From positions 245,551-309,550 of the forward strand of contig VXBP01004053.1 in the NCBI GenBank assembly GCA_013400115.1: DNA of 64,000 bases, given 5' to 3'. Positions 22,985 to 32,615 of the stretch are shown one piece after another. The DNA comes from Rhinopomastus cyanomelas. Its lineage: Eukaryota > Chordata > Aves > Bucerotiformes > Rhinopomastidae. The position numbers were made by a program, and so were the translations under genes. Position 1 is the stretch's first letter. The number at the start of each line of letters is the position of its first letter. The notes beneath the pieces are model-generated. The model was given only the letters and a program-made list of their open reading frames with translations. It made no database searches and was not told the origin of the DNA.

Positions 22985-23403
22985 CTGCTCAGCAAGTTTG
23001 CCGACGACACCAAGCTGGGAGGTTTGGCTGATACGGCTGAGGGCTGTGCTGCCATCCAGAGAGACCTGGACAGACTGGAGGGCTGGGCACAGAGAAACCA
23101 GATGAAGTTCAACAACGACAAGTGCAGGGTCCTGCATCTGGGGAGGAATAACAAACTCCACCAGTACAGGCTGGGAGGTGATCTACTGGAAAGCAGTCCT
23201 GTGGAGAGGGACCTGGGGGTCCTGATGGACAACAGGTTAACCATGGCACAGCAATGTGCCCTGGTGGCCAAGAAGGCCAATGGGATCCTGGGGTGTATCA
23301 GGAGGAGTGTGTCCAGCAGATCGAGGGAAGTTCTTCTCCCCCTCTACTCTGCCCTAGTGAGGCCTCATCTTGAGTACTGTGTTCAGTTTTGGGCCCCCCA
23401 GTT
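22985..23403 (+). mobile_element. CR1 fragment ending at an unknown base
   Basis: An open frame with the reverse-transcriptase signature FADDTKLGG runs to HLEYCVQFWAPQ and stops abruptly at the n at 23404, where unrelated sequence begins. Confidence 0.9.
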
Positions 23404-23404
23404 N
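23404..23404. other. Unresolved base (n), probable assembly join
   Basis: This is the only ambiguous base in the window. It lies where a CR1 copy breaks off in mid-frame; a CR1 3' end resumes at about 23577. Confidence 0.9.
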
Positions 23405-23576
23405 TATGAACTACTGCAGTTCTCTGGATTCAGCTTCATTGTAGCAGTGCTCAGAAGTTAGAAGGTTTTTTTCATACCAGTACAATCTCACTAAACCTCT
23501 CTAGACTCTACTGTACTATATTCTGGTAGAATTCTTTTGTGATTAATGATGTTAATCTTCTCCCAAATTACTAATG

Positions 23577-23830
23577 ATAGAATGAGAGGAAGTGGCCTCA
23601 AGTTACATCATGGGAGGTTTAGATTTGATCTTAGGAAGAAGTTCTTTACTGAGAGAGTGTTGGGCACTGGAACAGGCTGCCCTGGGAGGTGGTGGAGTCA
23701 CCATTCCTGGAGGTGTTTAAAAAATGAGTCAGAGCACTTGAGGCCATGCTGTAGGGGTTAGGGAGATGTTGGGATGAAGGTTGGACTTGATGATCCTGGA
23801 GGTCCTTTCCAGCCACAATGATTCTATGTG
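23577..23830 (+). mobile_element. CR1 3' end
   Basis: The sequence 'tgggaggtttagatttgatc' to the tail 'ccacaatgattctatgtg' could be the missing end of the copy cut at 23404. Confidence 0.88.
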
Positions 23831-24132
23831 TTTAATTTTGTCAGTAAAACCTTATTACTGTACAGAGCACTCTGAATTGGCTACAAAGTGAGAACAGAAA
23901 TGGATCTGTTTAAAAGCTCAGTACCAAACCAAGAAGTGTTTTGCCCGGCCTATCTGTCTGTCCATCTTTCCCCATGTTTCAATTAATCATTAGAAGACTC
24001 AGAGAAACACCAGTAGATGGTGCTGAAATGCTGCAGAGTGCAAAGTATTTCGCGTGAAAAATAACGCAGGGAGACATTTCAGTGTCTTGGTTTCAGCACC
24101 GCATTAACCCGTGCCGGTCTCTCGTTTCTTAG

Positions 24133-24378
24133 TTCAGGGCCCACTGATACATGAAGAGACAACTGAAAAAGAAGTGGTATGTGACGAGAACATCGTTGAT
24201 TTGCAGCAGTTGGTGGTGTTTACTACATAGATGCCCAGCAACTTCCACCTCAGGTCAAGCAGATCAAAGACTGGAGTATGGTGGAGATAAGCAAGGAAGG
24301 AGGTTGCGCCCCATGCAGTCCCCTTCCCCCTCGTCCTTGAAAAGCTGGTTTCTGAGCTGCGTCACCTCCACATATCCA
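24133..24378 (+). pseudogene. DNAI7: DNAI7 exon with two or three frame breaks
   Basis: Entry after gtttcttag reads PLIHEETTEKEVVCDENIVD then LQQ and would stop at TAG 24228. The conserved block GGVYYIDAQQLPPQVKQIKD then WSMVEI lies in another frame from 24212. The family has about four more residues between the Q and GGVYY, so an indel near 24210 is likely. A second shift near 24300 (two extra bases) and a third near 24319 (one missing) are needed to reach LRPMQ and LEKLVSEL. The 3' boundary (TCCA|gtgatt) is a guess. Confidence 0.75.
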
Positions 24379-24584
24379 GTGATTATGATTTCTTGAGCAC
24401 CAAACCACAAATTTAAAATTCTCAAATAACTTTTTTATTAGACTTAACAAATTTTTGGAGCAGCTGAGTGGAACAGATCAGCCTGCACTTAAAGAAATTC
24501 ATTCAGTCAGTGTGTCTCAGCATGGTGAGCACAGACCCTTGTACTGGAAAATGCTCTTGGCCAGAGTAAAAGCAAAGAGAGAAA

Positions 24585-25340
24585 TTCATGAGGTTCAACA
24601 AGGGCAAGTGTAACACCCTGCACCTAGGCTGGGGCAGCCAGATGTATCATCAAGACATGCTGGAGGAGCAGCCCTCTGGAAAAAGACCCAGGGATACTAG
24701 TGGATGAGAAGCTGGCCATGAGTCACCAACGTGCAATTGCAGCCCAGAAGGCCAACTACGTCCTGGGCTGCATGAAAAGAAGCCTGGTCAGCAGATCAAG
24801 CAAGGAGATTCTGCCCCTGTACTCCACTCTGGTAAGACCTCACTTGGAGTCCTGCATCCAGCTCTGGAGCCCCAACACAAGGATGCAGACCTGTTAGAGT
24901 GTGTCCTTGAGGAAGCCACAAAAATGCTTAGAGGGCTGGAGCACCTCTCTTATAAAGACAGGCGGAGGGAGTTGGGGTTGTTCAGCCTGAAGAGAAGACT
25001 CTGGGGGAACCTTAGAGCAACCTTCCAGTACCTGAAAGGGGCCTGTGAGAAGGCTGGGGAAGACTGTTCACAAGGGCATGGAATAGTAGTATAAGGGGTC
25101 ATGGTTTGAAGCTGGAAAAGGGCAGATTTAGGCTGGACATGAGGAAAAAGTTCTTTATTCTGAGGGTGGTGGAACCCTGGAACAAGTTGCCTAGAGAAGT
25201 GGTGGAGGCCCCATCCCTGGAAACAGTCAAGGTCAGGCTGGATGGGGCTCTAGACAGTCTGACAAAGATGCCTCTGCTTTTTGCAGGGTTGGACTAGATG
25301 GCCATTGGCAGCCCCTTCCAACTCTATGATTCTATGAAAG
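24585..25340 (+). mobile_element. CR1 fragment of about 0.75 kb
   Basis: The phrases 'gttcaacaagggcaagtgta' and 'cttggagtcctgcatccagc' and the tail 'caactctatgattctatgaa' mark a CR1 copy. The frame is broken. Confidence 0.92.
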
Positions 25341-25930
25341 TCCTTGTTTTTCCTCTAGGAAAGGTAAACTTAAATCAGTCCCAGTGGATTTGAGGACTAT
25401 GGCAAATTCAGTTTCTGCTGTGAAGACAGAAACCTCGAACAAGTGAAACTCCTATAGAAACTAAGAAAGTAGATCAATCTTCACTCTCAGCTGATCACAC
25501 AGACCTGCATTTGCAATGCACCAGTCGTTTGTGGCCTCTTTTGTGCCCTCTGACACTACACGGACAACAAGGAGTTTTATCTGCTTTTGCCTCTCAGGTG
25601 CTCTTGGGATTTTTTGAGACTGCAGATCCTATAAAAAAATGACTGTACCTACCATGTGGCACTGCCTTAAGGGGGACATTGAAGACACATGAAGGGTTCA
25701 AAGGCCTGTGGGTAGTCAGCCTTCTGCTTTCTTCAACACTGTAGTTAAAACTGTGCAATATTAACAAGTCATTAATATCAATAAACAGTGCATTAAGCTA
25801 CTTCTGAGGTGATTAAGTGAACTTTAAAAATAGTAGAGCTACAGCTTTCTCTAATAAAAAGGTTACCTGTCCTTTCCCCCTGCTGCCAAAGTTACTTGAT
25901 GCTGGGTTGGAGTCATACCCATAACCCCAG

Positions 25931-26059
25931 AAGAGGCTGAAGATGCCACACACCCTTCAGTACAGGTAACTCTTCGGCTTTCTGACAAGGTGATGTATTT
26001 TTTGGAGCCTGTGATAGTCCGATGGGATCCTGCAGGTACAAACTTGGAATGTAAATGGA
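25931..26059 (+). pseudogene. DNAI7: DNAI7 exon with a frame break
   Basis: The frame reads EAEDATHPSVQVTLRLSDKV then MYFLEPVIVRWDPAG, matching the family's PPIQVSLKVPENV-F-P-VARWD. The following conserved W-x-x-x-G (TWNVNG) is shifted by one base near 26038. The donor (GGA|gtttga) is weak; AAT|gtaaat lies just upstream. Confidence 0.72.
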
Positions 26060-26214
26060 GTTTGAACAATTTTACTATTTCCAGAATCCAGCTGTAAAGA
26101 TAACAGCCAATTCATAGCCCAGAAGCAAGTTCAGGACTTCAAATTTTATTAGTTTGAGGTTGGGTTTTAGGCTGTTTTGCTTCAACTTATGTAATAATGG
26201 ATTGCTTTTTATAC

Positions 26215-27180
26215 AGTTTATTAGGGTTGGAAGGGGCCTTCAAAGGCCATTGGGTCCAACCCTCCTGCTCAAGCAAGCTACAAATTACTGAAAAGCATAA
26301 CTGCCTAAAAGCCTAAATCAACTACACAAACCTGCATCCAGATGGGTCTGAAACATCTCCAGAGAAGGAGACTCCACAGCCTCCCTGGGCAAATCATCCA
26401 ATCTTTAATAACCTTGACTGTAAAGAAGTTCTTCCTCATATTGAGGTGAAAATCCCTGTGTTCAAGCTTGCATCCATTACCCCGTCCTGTCTGATGCCAC
26501 TGAAAAGAGAAGACTTCTTTCTTCTTGGCACCCAGCCCTCATGTATTTATAGACAGTGATTAAATCCCCTCATACCCTTTTGTCTAAACTAACAAGTCCC
26601 AATTTTCTCAATCTCTCTTCATAAGGCAATTTTTCCAGACCCCCAATCATCCTCATAGCTCTGTTGAGCTTTCTCAGAATGAAGGGGTAGAATAATTTCC
26701 CTTGATCTGCTCGACATGCTCCTCTTGATGCATCCTAACACCCTATTGACTTTGACCACAAGGGCCCATTGCTGATCCATTTTTAGTTTGTTATCCACAA
26801 AAAGTCCAAAATCCCTCTCCCCCAGGGGTGTTCTCCAGCTGTTCACTACTCAACCTGTATTGATGCCTCCCATTATTCCTTCCCAAGTGAAGGACTCTAC
26901 TAGTTTTGTTAAAACTCATTAAATTCCTCTTAGCCCAACACTCGAGCCTGTCCAAACCTTCTTGACTAGTTGAACAGCCACTAGGTGAATTGACCAGCCC
27001 ACTCAGTTTTGTATCATCAGCAAACTCACTGAATAGACCCCTTATTCCATCATCAATATCATTAATGAAGATATTGAACAGCAATAAGCCCAGGAGTGAT
27101 CCCTGGGGGACACTGCTAGTTACAGGCCTCCAACTAAGTTCTGCACCATGAATCACTGCTCTGTGGGCTCTGTTGTATAG
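26215..27180 (-). mobile_element. CR1 copy of nearly 1 kb
   Basis: It spans from the tail 'attagggttggaaggggcct' to reverse-transcriptase codons including FADDTKLSGL, and belongs to an older subfamily. Two adjacent open pieces (27156-26791 and 26846-26619) are separated by a frameshift. Confidence 0.92.
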
Positions 27181-27779
27181 TCAGTTCTTTTACTGTAGCT
27201 TTTCAATAGGAATGGAGAAGAATACAGACCAAGGGGCAGCAGTACAGCTGTGCCTGTCAAACTGGGCTTTGCTAGGCTCAAGCCTGGTAAAAAGTCTGCT
27301 CTGAGACAAATTAACACTAATACGTGTAGTTAGGAGCTAAGCTTAAAATAGGAATGTTCAGTGTTAAAAGCAGAATGTGATGTTCTAATTATTAGATAAA
27401 TACCTCTTATTCTTTCATTAGTGTGAAGTCAAACATTAAAACCATCTGATGTTTGAAAGTTACTCTCAAAAATGATCTTGTGGACTGCTCTGAAGGAAGA
27501 AATTACAGCTACATTAGTATTTGTATTTCTGTTGCGATTAAGGAAAGCTTTCCTGCCAGAATTAGCCCAATCTCATACTTCGTGAGGATTAAGATGCAGG
27601 GAATGTTTACCCTGCAGCACAAAATAAAGAGAACATATTGAGTAGCTCACCTTAACTGTGAATGTTAGTCAATCTAGGATGTCTCTACTAGTTCTACCCC
27701 AACACGTGACAAGCAGAAGCTTTATATTTACACATTTGTCTTCCTTTTGTAAAGGCCATCAATGGTGAACTGCTAACAG

Positions 27780-27969
27780 CAGCAACGTCACATGCAAAAT
27801 GGAAAAGAAGACAGTCACCTTTGAGATGGGCAGCTTTCACACCATAGCACTCCTTCAGGATGCTCCTCTCAACATGCCCTATCAAGCATGGAAGCTGCAC
27901 CCCACCGGTGCAGACGAGGCACTATTTGTAGTCACAGGCGCCTTTGCCACAATCCAGATACAAATTAAG
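27780..27969 (+). pseudogene. DNAI7: DNAI7 exon, C-terminal CASC1 domain (open)
   Basis: After gctaacag the frame reads SNVTCKMEKKTVTFEMGSF, then LLQDAPLNMPYQAWKLHPTG and on to FATIQIQIK|gtaccg. This is the strongest C-terminal match to the family (TF-LLQDA-VNMPYQSWEL-PTG). No lesion lies inside the exon. Confidence 0.9.
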
Positions 27970-28423
27970 GTACCGTCAATAGTTTTGGTAACAAATTTGC
28001 AGATTTATTTAAAACTAAGAATTATTCCAGTGCCCTTTATTAAGAACTTGGGATTTTTCCACAAGAGCAACTTGAATCTTACTTTGTGCCAGTGAAAATG
28101 AGGGAGGATCTTTTTTCCTTTCAGAGCGCTGTAAGGAACAGGACGGGGTATTTCTTTGAGTTGGTCAGAAGAAAACGTGTGATTGTTCTATAAAATTCCA
28201 GTCAGGGCTTTGGTATCAATACTACTTTGCTGAATTCAAGCTGGTGAAAGTCCTGAATTATTTTGCTCCTTTCCCCTTCCAGCCATACTGAGAGCAATAA
28301 AAAAAAATTTCAAGTAGCCTAACACTGCTTGGTCCTGCAGAAGGCTTAAGTCTCCCATGACAGCCCACATGCACATTGCCCTATAAAATCATGTCTGTTA
28401 CTGAGCAGATTTAAGAGTCAATA

Positions 28424-28736
28424 TAAGCAGAACTATAACTACCTGAAGGGAGGTTGTAGTCAGGTCGAGGTCAGGCTCTTCTTCCACACAACTAGTGCTA
28501 GGAAGAGACAGCAGGTTCTGAAGCTGCACCAAGGGAAGGTTAGGTTGGATTTTAGGAAGCCTTTCCTTGCAGAAAGGGCTGCCTAGGGAAGTGGTGGATC
28601 CCCATCCCTGGAGGTGCTTGAAAGACAGACTGGCTGTGGCCCTTAGTGCCATAGTCTAGCTGATGTGGTGATGTCAGGTCATAGGCTGGCCTGGATGACC
28701 TCACAGGTCTTTTCCAGCATCAATAATTCTGTGGTA
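28424..28736 (+). mobile_element. CR1 3' fragment
   Basis: The sequence 'ctacctgaagggaggttgta' to the tail 'catcaataattctgtgg' is a CR1 end with small deletions. Confidence 0.9.
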
Positions 28737-28802
28737 AGCAAGGGCCAGTAGAACAGCACCATCATTTCTGAAATCCTACAGAGAAGTGGCTTTATTTAAG
28801 AC

Positions 28803-29205
28803 ACATAGAATCATAAAGGATTGGAAGGGACCTCAAAGATCTAGTCCAATCCCCCTGCAACAGCAGGATCACCTAGACCAAGTCACACAGGAACACATCC
28901 AGGCAGGTTTAAAGCATCTCCAGAGAAGGAGGCTCCACAACCCCCCTTGGGCAGTCTGTTCCAGTGATCCATCACCCTCACCGTGAAGAAGTTCCTTCTG
29001 ATATTTATATGGAACCTCCTATGTTCCAGCTGACACCCACTGCCCCTCATCCTATCACTAGATGACATTGAGAAGAGCCTGTCTCCATCCTCCTGACACC
29101 CACCCCTCACATATTTATAGACATTACTGAGGTCACCCCTCAGTCTCCTCTTTTCCAAGCTAAAGAGACCCAGCTCCCTCAGCCTCTCCTCATAAAATGC
29201 AGACA
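28803..29205 (-). mobile_element. CR1 3' fragment
   Basis: The inverted end 'catagaatcataaaggattg' extends to the LRELGLFSLEKRRLRGDL codons and is truncated at about 29205. It resembles the young copy at 30.2-31.2 kb. Confidence 0.92.
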
Positions 29206-29312
29206 AGAGCATGTATACAACATTTAGAACAGGAAAGATACTAATATTTGATGCCTAAAGCAGGAAACTGCTTTCATAACCAGCAGGTTGCTTCCACTGG
29301 TTTGTACAACAG

Positions 29313-29473
29313 GGTAATCGCTGCATGTTGTCTTCAGTAACGGTGGAAGGATGTGCTTTCCCACATCACAGGAAAATGGATAAGTCTAGTTGACCCAAGA
29401 GCTGCTTTGAAAAATGCTGGGGTGAATATTGTCCCAGAAGAGTATTCTCACAAGTATGTCTCTGAACAAGAAG
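29313..29473 (+). pseudogene. DNAI7: DNAI7 exon with a frameshift
   Basis: From tacaacag the frame reads GNRCMLSSV in the correct phase. The continuation WKDVLSHITGKWISLVDPRA then ALKNAGVNIVPEEYSHKYVS is one base out from about 29339. The family reads CMLSSV..LSDTLGKW...EAGLNI-P-EYSHKFVS. The exon ends GAAG|gtgagt in phase 1, yet the next exon needs phase 0, so the junction is broken too. Confidence 0.85.
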
Positions 29474-29706
29474 GTGAGTGGAGGAGGAGTGGATGGGTTT
29501 TCTTTTGTTTCTTCCACCTATTTTCCCACTAAAGTTTTCTTCTACAATCACCTGTCATTGCATAGTCAGGCAACTAGTACCTAGTGGTCTGGCAGCTAAG
29601 GCTGGCTTCTGCCTAAAGCAAGGTTCTTCTTACATTAGTTTAACACAGAGAATATTTACAGATATTTGTGCACGTATCTCTCCTAACTTGTACTTTTGCA
29701 TTACAG

Positions 29707-29823
29707 GCTCCCCTCGCAGAAGCTAGAGCCTATCAACAGATGGCACTGGTTGTACCTGCTTTTGCCTGGAGCAAGTGGAATCTAGAAGCAGGTCATGAGC
29801 AAGCAGTGGTCAAGTTTTGCTAG
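29707..29823 (+). pseudogene. DNAI7: DNAI7 exon with lost donor and stop
   Basis: After cattacag the frame reads APLAEARAYQQMALVVPAFA then WSKWNLEAGHEQAVVKF, the family's KAPL-E-KAY-QMAL...WSKWNL. Where a CAG|GT donor is expected the sequence is ttttgctagactc: no usable GT, and TAG at 29821 in frame. Confidence 0.82.
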
Positions 29824-30171
29824 ACTCAACTTCTAAAGAAAACATTAAAGAAACAGAAACAATTGACTTCTGTAAGTTACACTCATCTCAGACATTGTCT
29901 TCAGCTCCTGCCTAAGTCTTTCACGCAGCAATTCTAACATTTGGGGGTTGTCACTGTTCACGTTTGATCTGTGATGGACATATCTGCATAGCAAAGACAT
30001 GTACTAACATGCTAGGGCGTGTAACCCATAGCACAGCTATTGAGACTTTAGCCAAAGCTGGAATGACAGAGCTGGATGCTGGACTTTCATAGAATCACAG
30101 AATCATGAAGTATTCTACTGTTGGGTTCCTCTGAATAGCAGTCTGATCTGTAAGTTCTGCATTTAGTAGTT

Positions 30172-31195
30172 AGAATCATAGAATCATTACGGATCGGAAG
30201 GGACCTCGAAAGATCATCCAGTCCAATCCGCCTGCAACAGCAGGATCACCTAAACCAAGTCACACAGGAACCTGTCCAGTTGGGTCTTGAACATCTCCAG
30301 AGAAGGAGACTACACAACCCCCCTGGGCAGCCTGTTCCAGTGCTCTGTCACCCTCACCGTGAAGAAGTTCCTTCTCAGGTTGATGTGGAACCTCCTATGT
30401 TCCAGCTGACAACCATTGCCCCTTGTCCTATCACTACATGACACCGAGAACAGCCCAGTGCCATCCTCCTGACACCCACCCCTCAAATATTTGTAGACAT
30501 TAATGAGGTCACCTCTCAGTCTCCTCTTCTCCAAGCTAAAGATACCCAGCTCCCTCAACCTCTCCTCATAAGGGAGGTTTTCCACCTCTCTTATAATCTT
30601 TGTTGCCCTACGCTGAACTCTCTCCAGCAGCTCCACATCCCTCTTGTACTGAGGAGCCCAGAACTGGACACAATACTCCAGGTGTGGTCTCACCAGGGCA
30701 GAGTAGAGGGGGAGAAGAACCTCTCTTGATCTGCTAACCACCCCTCTTCTAATCCACCCCAGGATGCTGTTGGCCCTCTTGGCCACAAGAGCACATTGCT
30801 GGCTCATAGTCATCCTGCTGTCCACCAGGACCCCCAGATCCCTCTCTCCTACACTACTCTCCAACAGGTCAGTCCCCAGCCTATACTGGTACCTGGGGTT
30901 GTTCTTGCCCAGATGCCAGACTCTGCACTTACCCTTGTTATAGCTCATTAGATTTTTCTCTGCCCAGCTCTCCAGCCTGTCCAGATCTCGCTGAATGGCA
31001 GCACAGTCTGCAGGGGTGTCAGCGACACCACCCAGCTTTGTGTCATCAGCAAACTTGCTGACAGCGCATGCCAATCCCTCATCCAAGTCATCAATGAATA
31101 GATTGAACAGGACCGGTCCCAGCACCGATCCCTGGGGCACTCCACTAGATACAGGCCTCCAACTAGACTCTGTCCCATTGACAGAAATGTTGGAA
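30172..31195 (-). mobile_element. Young CR1 copy with long open reverse-transcriptase frame
   Basis: This is a 5'-truncated CR1 of about 1.02 kb. Frame 31140-30310 is open for about 277 codons and carries the catalytic FADDTKLGG motif, then LYSALVRPHLEYCVQFWAPQ and LEKRRLRGDLINVYKYLRGG. Openness over 0.83 kb and a clean 3' end indicate recent insertion. The N-terminal part of the reverse transcriptase, the endonuclease and ORF1 are missing, so it cannot move by itself. It sits in the intron before the last DNAI7 exon, antisense to it. Confidence 0.95.
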
Positions 31196-31628
31196 ATTTC
31201 TCCTTGTTAACAGAGGGCTGCTTCCACCTTCCACCTGTGAACTACAACACATGCAGTTAAAACGTCCATCAGATAGAAAAATATTCACAGTAGTAGATAC
31301 AGAACGCACCTTACTGTTGGTATCTTGAGCAGCATTCCCCTTTCTTGAGTTCAAATGCTTGTGACACACAGATCCCAGGAGCTCCTCACTTTCCACAGGA
31401 GTCAGGAACAGCTAAATGATGCATTTGCAGAGAAGACTCTGACCTTAAGAGAATACCTGGTACACAGTTCTCTTCACTGCAGAGAGCCAATATTGTTTGA
31501 AGGGTTGAAAGCAGCTCCTTGGGTTTGGTATTGCACTCATATATACCAGAACTTAGAAATTCAGATTAGAATTTACACTGTCAGCATTGTGGGCATCCTC
31601 TTACACCAAACACTTTTCTCTGCAACAG

Positions 31629-31960
31629 GTAAGCGAGCATCTTCAAGCAGATTCTGCAAAGACTGGTCTCTCTATATGTTTAATGGTCAAAAAGCACAGA
31701 AGCTCAAGCTCACTGAAACTAGTGAAGCTTTTTCAGAAGGGTTGAGGAAGATTCTGAGTTTCACTCCACACTACCACATGCCTAAGGATTCTTACAGCAA
31801 AGAAGCTGTCAATAGAGTGGAAACAGCTGACTTCCTGTTTACTGATGTTGTGTATCAGCTACTCCTTGCTACAAGTCTTAGCATACTCTTAAATACCAAT
31901 TGCTTCCCTTCCAAACTTTATTATCAAAAGCTTTCAATAAAGTTACATTTTAAATCTTGA
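31629..31960 (+). pseudogene. DNAI7: DNAI7 terminal exon with frameshift and lost stop
   Basis: Entry after tgcaacag reads VSEHLQADS. The conserved continuation CKDWSLYMFNGQKAQKLKL, then TSEAFSEGL and VYQLLLATSLSIL, is one base out from about 31654. The family ends right after the LSIL-equivalent, but here the frame runs on for about 20 codons to TGA 31958, beyond the AATAAA at 31936. Such a message could be cleaved close to the stop. Confidence 0.85.
31914..31944. terminator. Inverted repeat carrying two convergent poly(A) signals
   Basis: The arms AACTTTATT (31914-31922) and AATAAAGTT (31936-31944) are perfect 9-bp inverted repeats around a 13-base centre that itself holds aaagcttt. The plus strand gains AATAAA at 31936-31941 for DNAI7, and the minus strand gains AATAAA at 31922-31917 for IRAG2. 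Confidence 0.75.
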
Positions 31961-32371
31961 ACCCTTTTCTAGTCAAATCCGTGGAACAGCTTCAATGACT
32001 AAAATGCAAACTTTGTTGTTTCACTCAAGCACTTCACTTAGTCTTTCGTGGCCAGACCACACGTCATGTTTACCATTGAACACGTCATGTCCAGAACTAC
32101 TACAGGTTTCACTGTAAATGGAGCAGAGGCTCTTTTAGACACCTGTAATGGTAATTTTAGGTACCTTCTGCCACAACTGCTGTCAGAACAGGGAGGAAGA
32201 AGAATTTTCTATTTCCAAGTCATGCTTTAGAAAAAGAAAAACCACAAAAACCCCACCCCATTCCCCCCCAAAAAAAGGACTCCTAACCCAACAAAACTAA
32301 CCCAAGCATGTATCCTTAAATACACTGTCATTCAGAACCTGGAAGTATGACTACAAAAGTCAGACCCTTTG

Positions 32372-32615
32372 TTATACTGGGGGTGGTCCATAGTGTTGAA
32401 GCCTTAAGTGTGGCCACAACAGTTGCTGTAATAAAGTCCAGAGGTCCCCAGATCCCACAGGTGCTGCGTCTACTGGTCTTTGAAGAGACAGCCCAGTGAG
32501 GAAGCTTGTAAGAGCAGCAAGCAGTACCATGATGGAAACAGAAACCCAGACACTTCTGTTAGCATTGGAAAAGGAAGTCTTGACCTGGGTTACCCATGAC
32601 GACATTAAGTTGCAC
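32372..32615 (-). CDS. IRAG2: IRAG2 last coding exon: transmembrane helix and KASH-type tail
   Basis: After ttctgtgcag the exon reads MSSWVTQVKTSFSNANRSVW, then a hydrophobic helix (SVSIMVLLAALTSFLTGL) and a luminal tail of about 37 residues (SLQRPVDAAPVGSG, DLWTLLQQLLWPH, ending QHYGPPPV). LAAL-SFLTG and the PPPV end match the mammalian protein and the PPPX end of KASH peptides. There is no cysteine in the tail, so the covalent link that nesprins form with SUN proteins is not possible. TAA is at 32374-32372; the 3' UTR runs to about 31.9 kb. Confidence 0.95.

Larger units (their letters stand above)
9411..31960 (+). pseudogene. DNAI7: DNAI7 (CASC1/CFAP94), probable unitary pseudogene
   Basis: The locus aligns in order with the DNAI7 protein: Lys/Glu-rich N-terminus, CASC1 N-terminal domain around WEHYLSCDGSPDP, acidic linker, GGVYY..LPPQ block, and the C-terminal CASC1 domain (LLQDAPLNMPYQAW, EEYSHKYVS, WSLYMFNG). 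The family works in motile cilia as an axonemal dynein-associated intermediate-chain-like factor. It lies head to head with ETFRF1 and tail to tail with IRAG2, as in other amniotes. Exons up to 18049 are open. Downstream there are frame breaks near 19680, 24210, 24300, 26038, 29339, at the 29473/29707 junction and near 31654. There is also a lost donor followed by TAG at 29821, one conserved exon is not found, and the normal stop is missing. The 29 IRAG2 exons show no such damage, which argues against sequencing error. A rapidly diverging expressed gene with local assembly errors is the main alternative. Confidence 0.82.

Noticed and set aside
22841..23461. 206-codon open frame as a host gene
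   Set aside because: It is the CR1 reverse-transcriptase region (FADDTKLGG) and ends at the ambiguous base.
19617..31960. Explaining all DNAI7 frame breaks as sequencing errors
   Set aside because: Neighbouring ETFRF1 and 29 IRAG2 exons show none, and splice-site loss and stop loss are not indel artefacts. It is still worth checking with reads.
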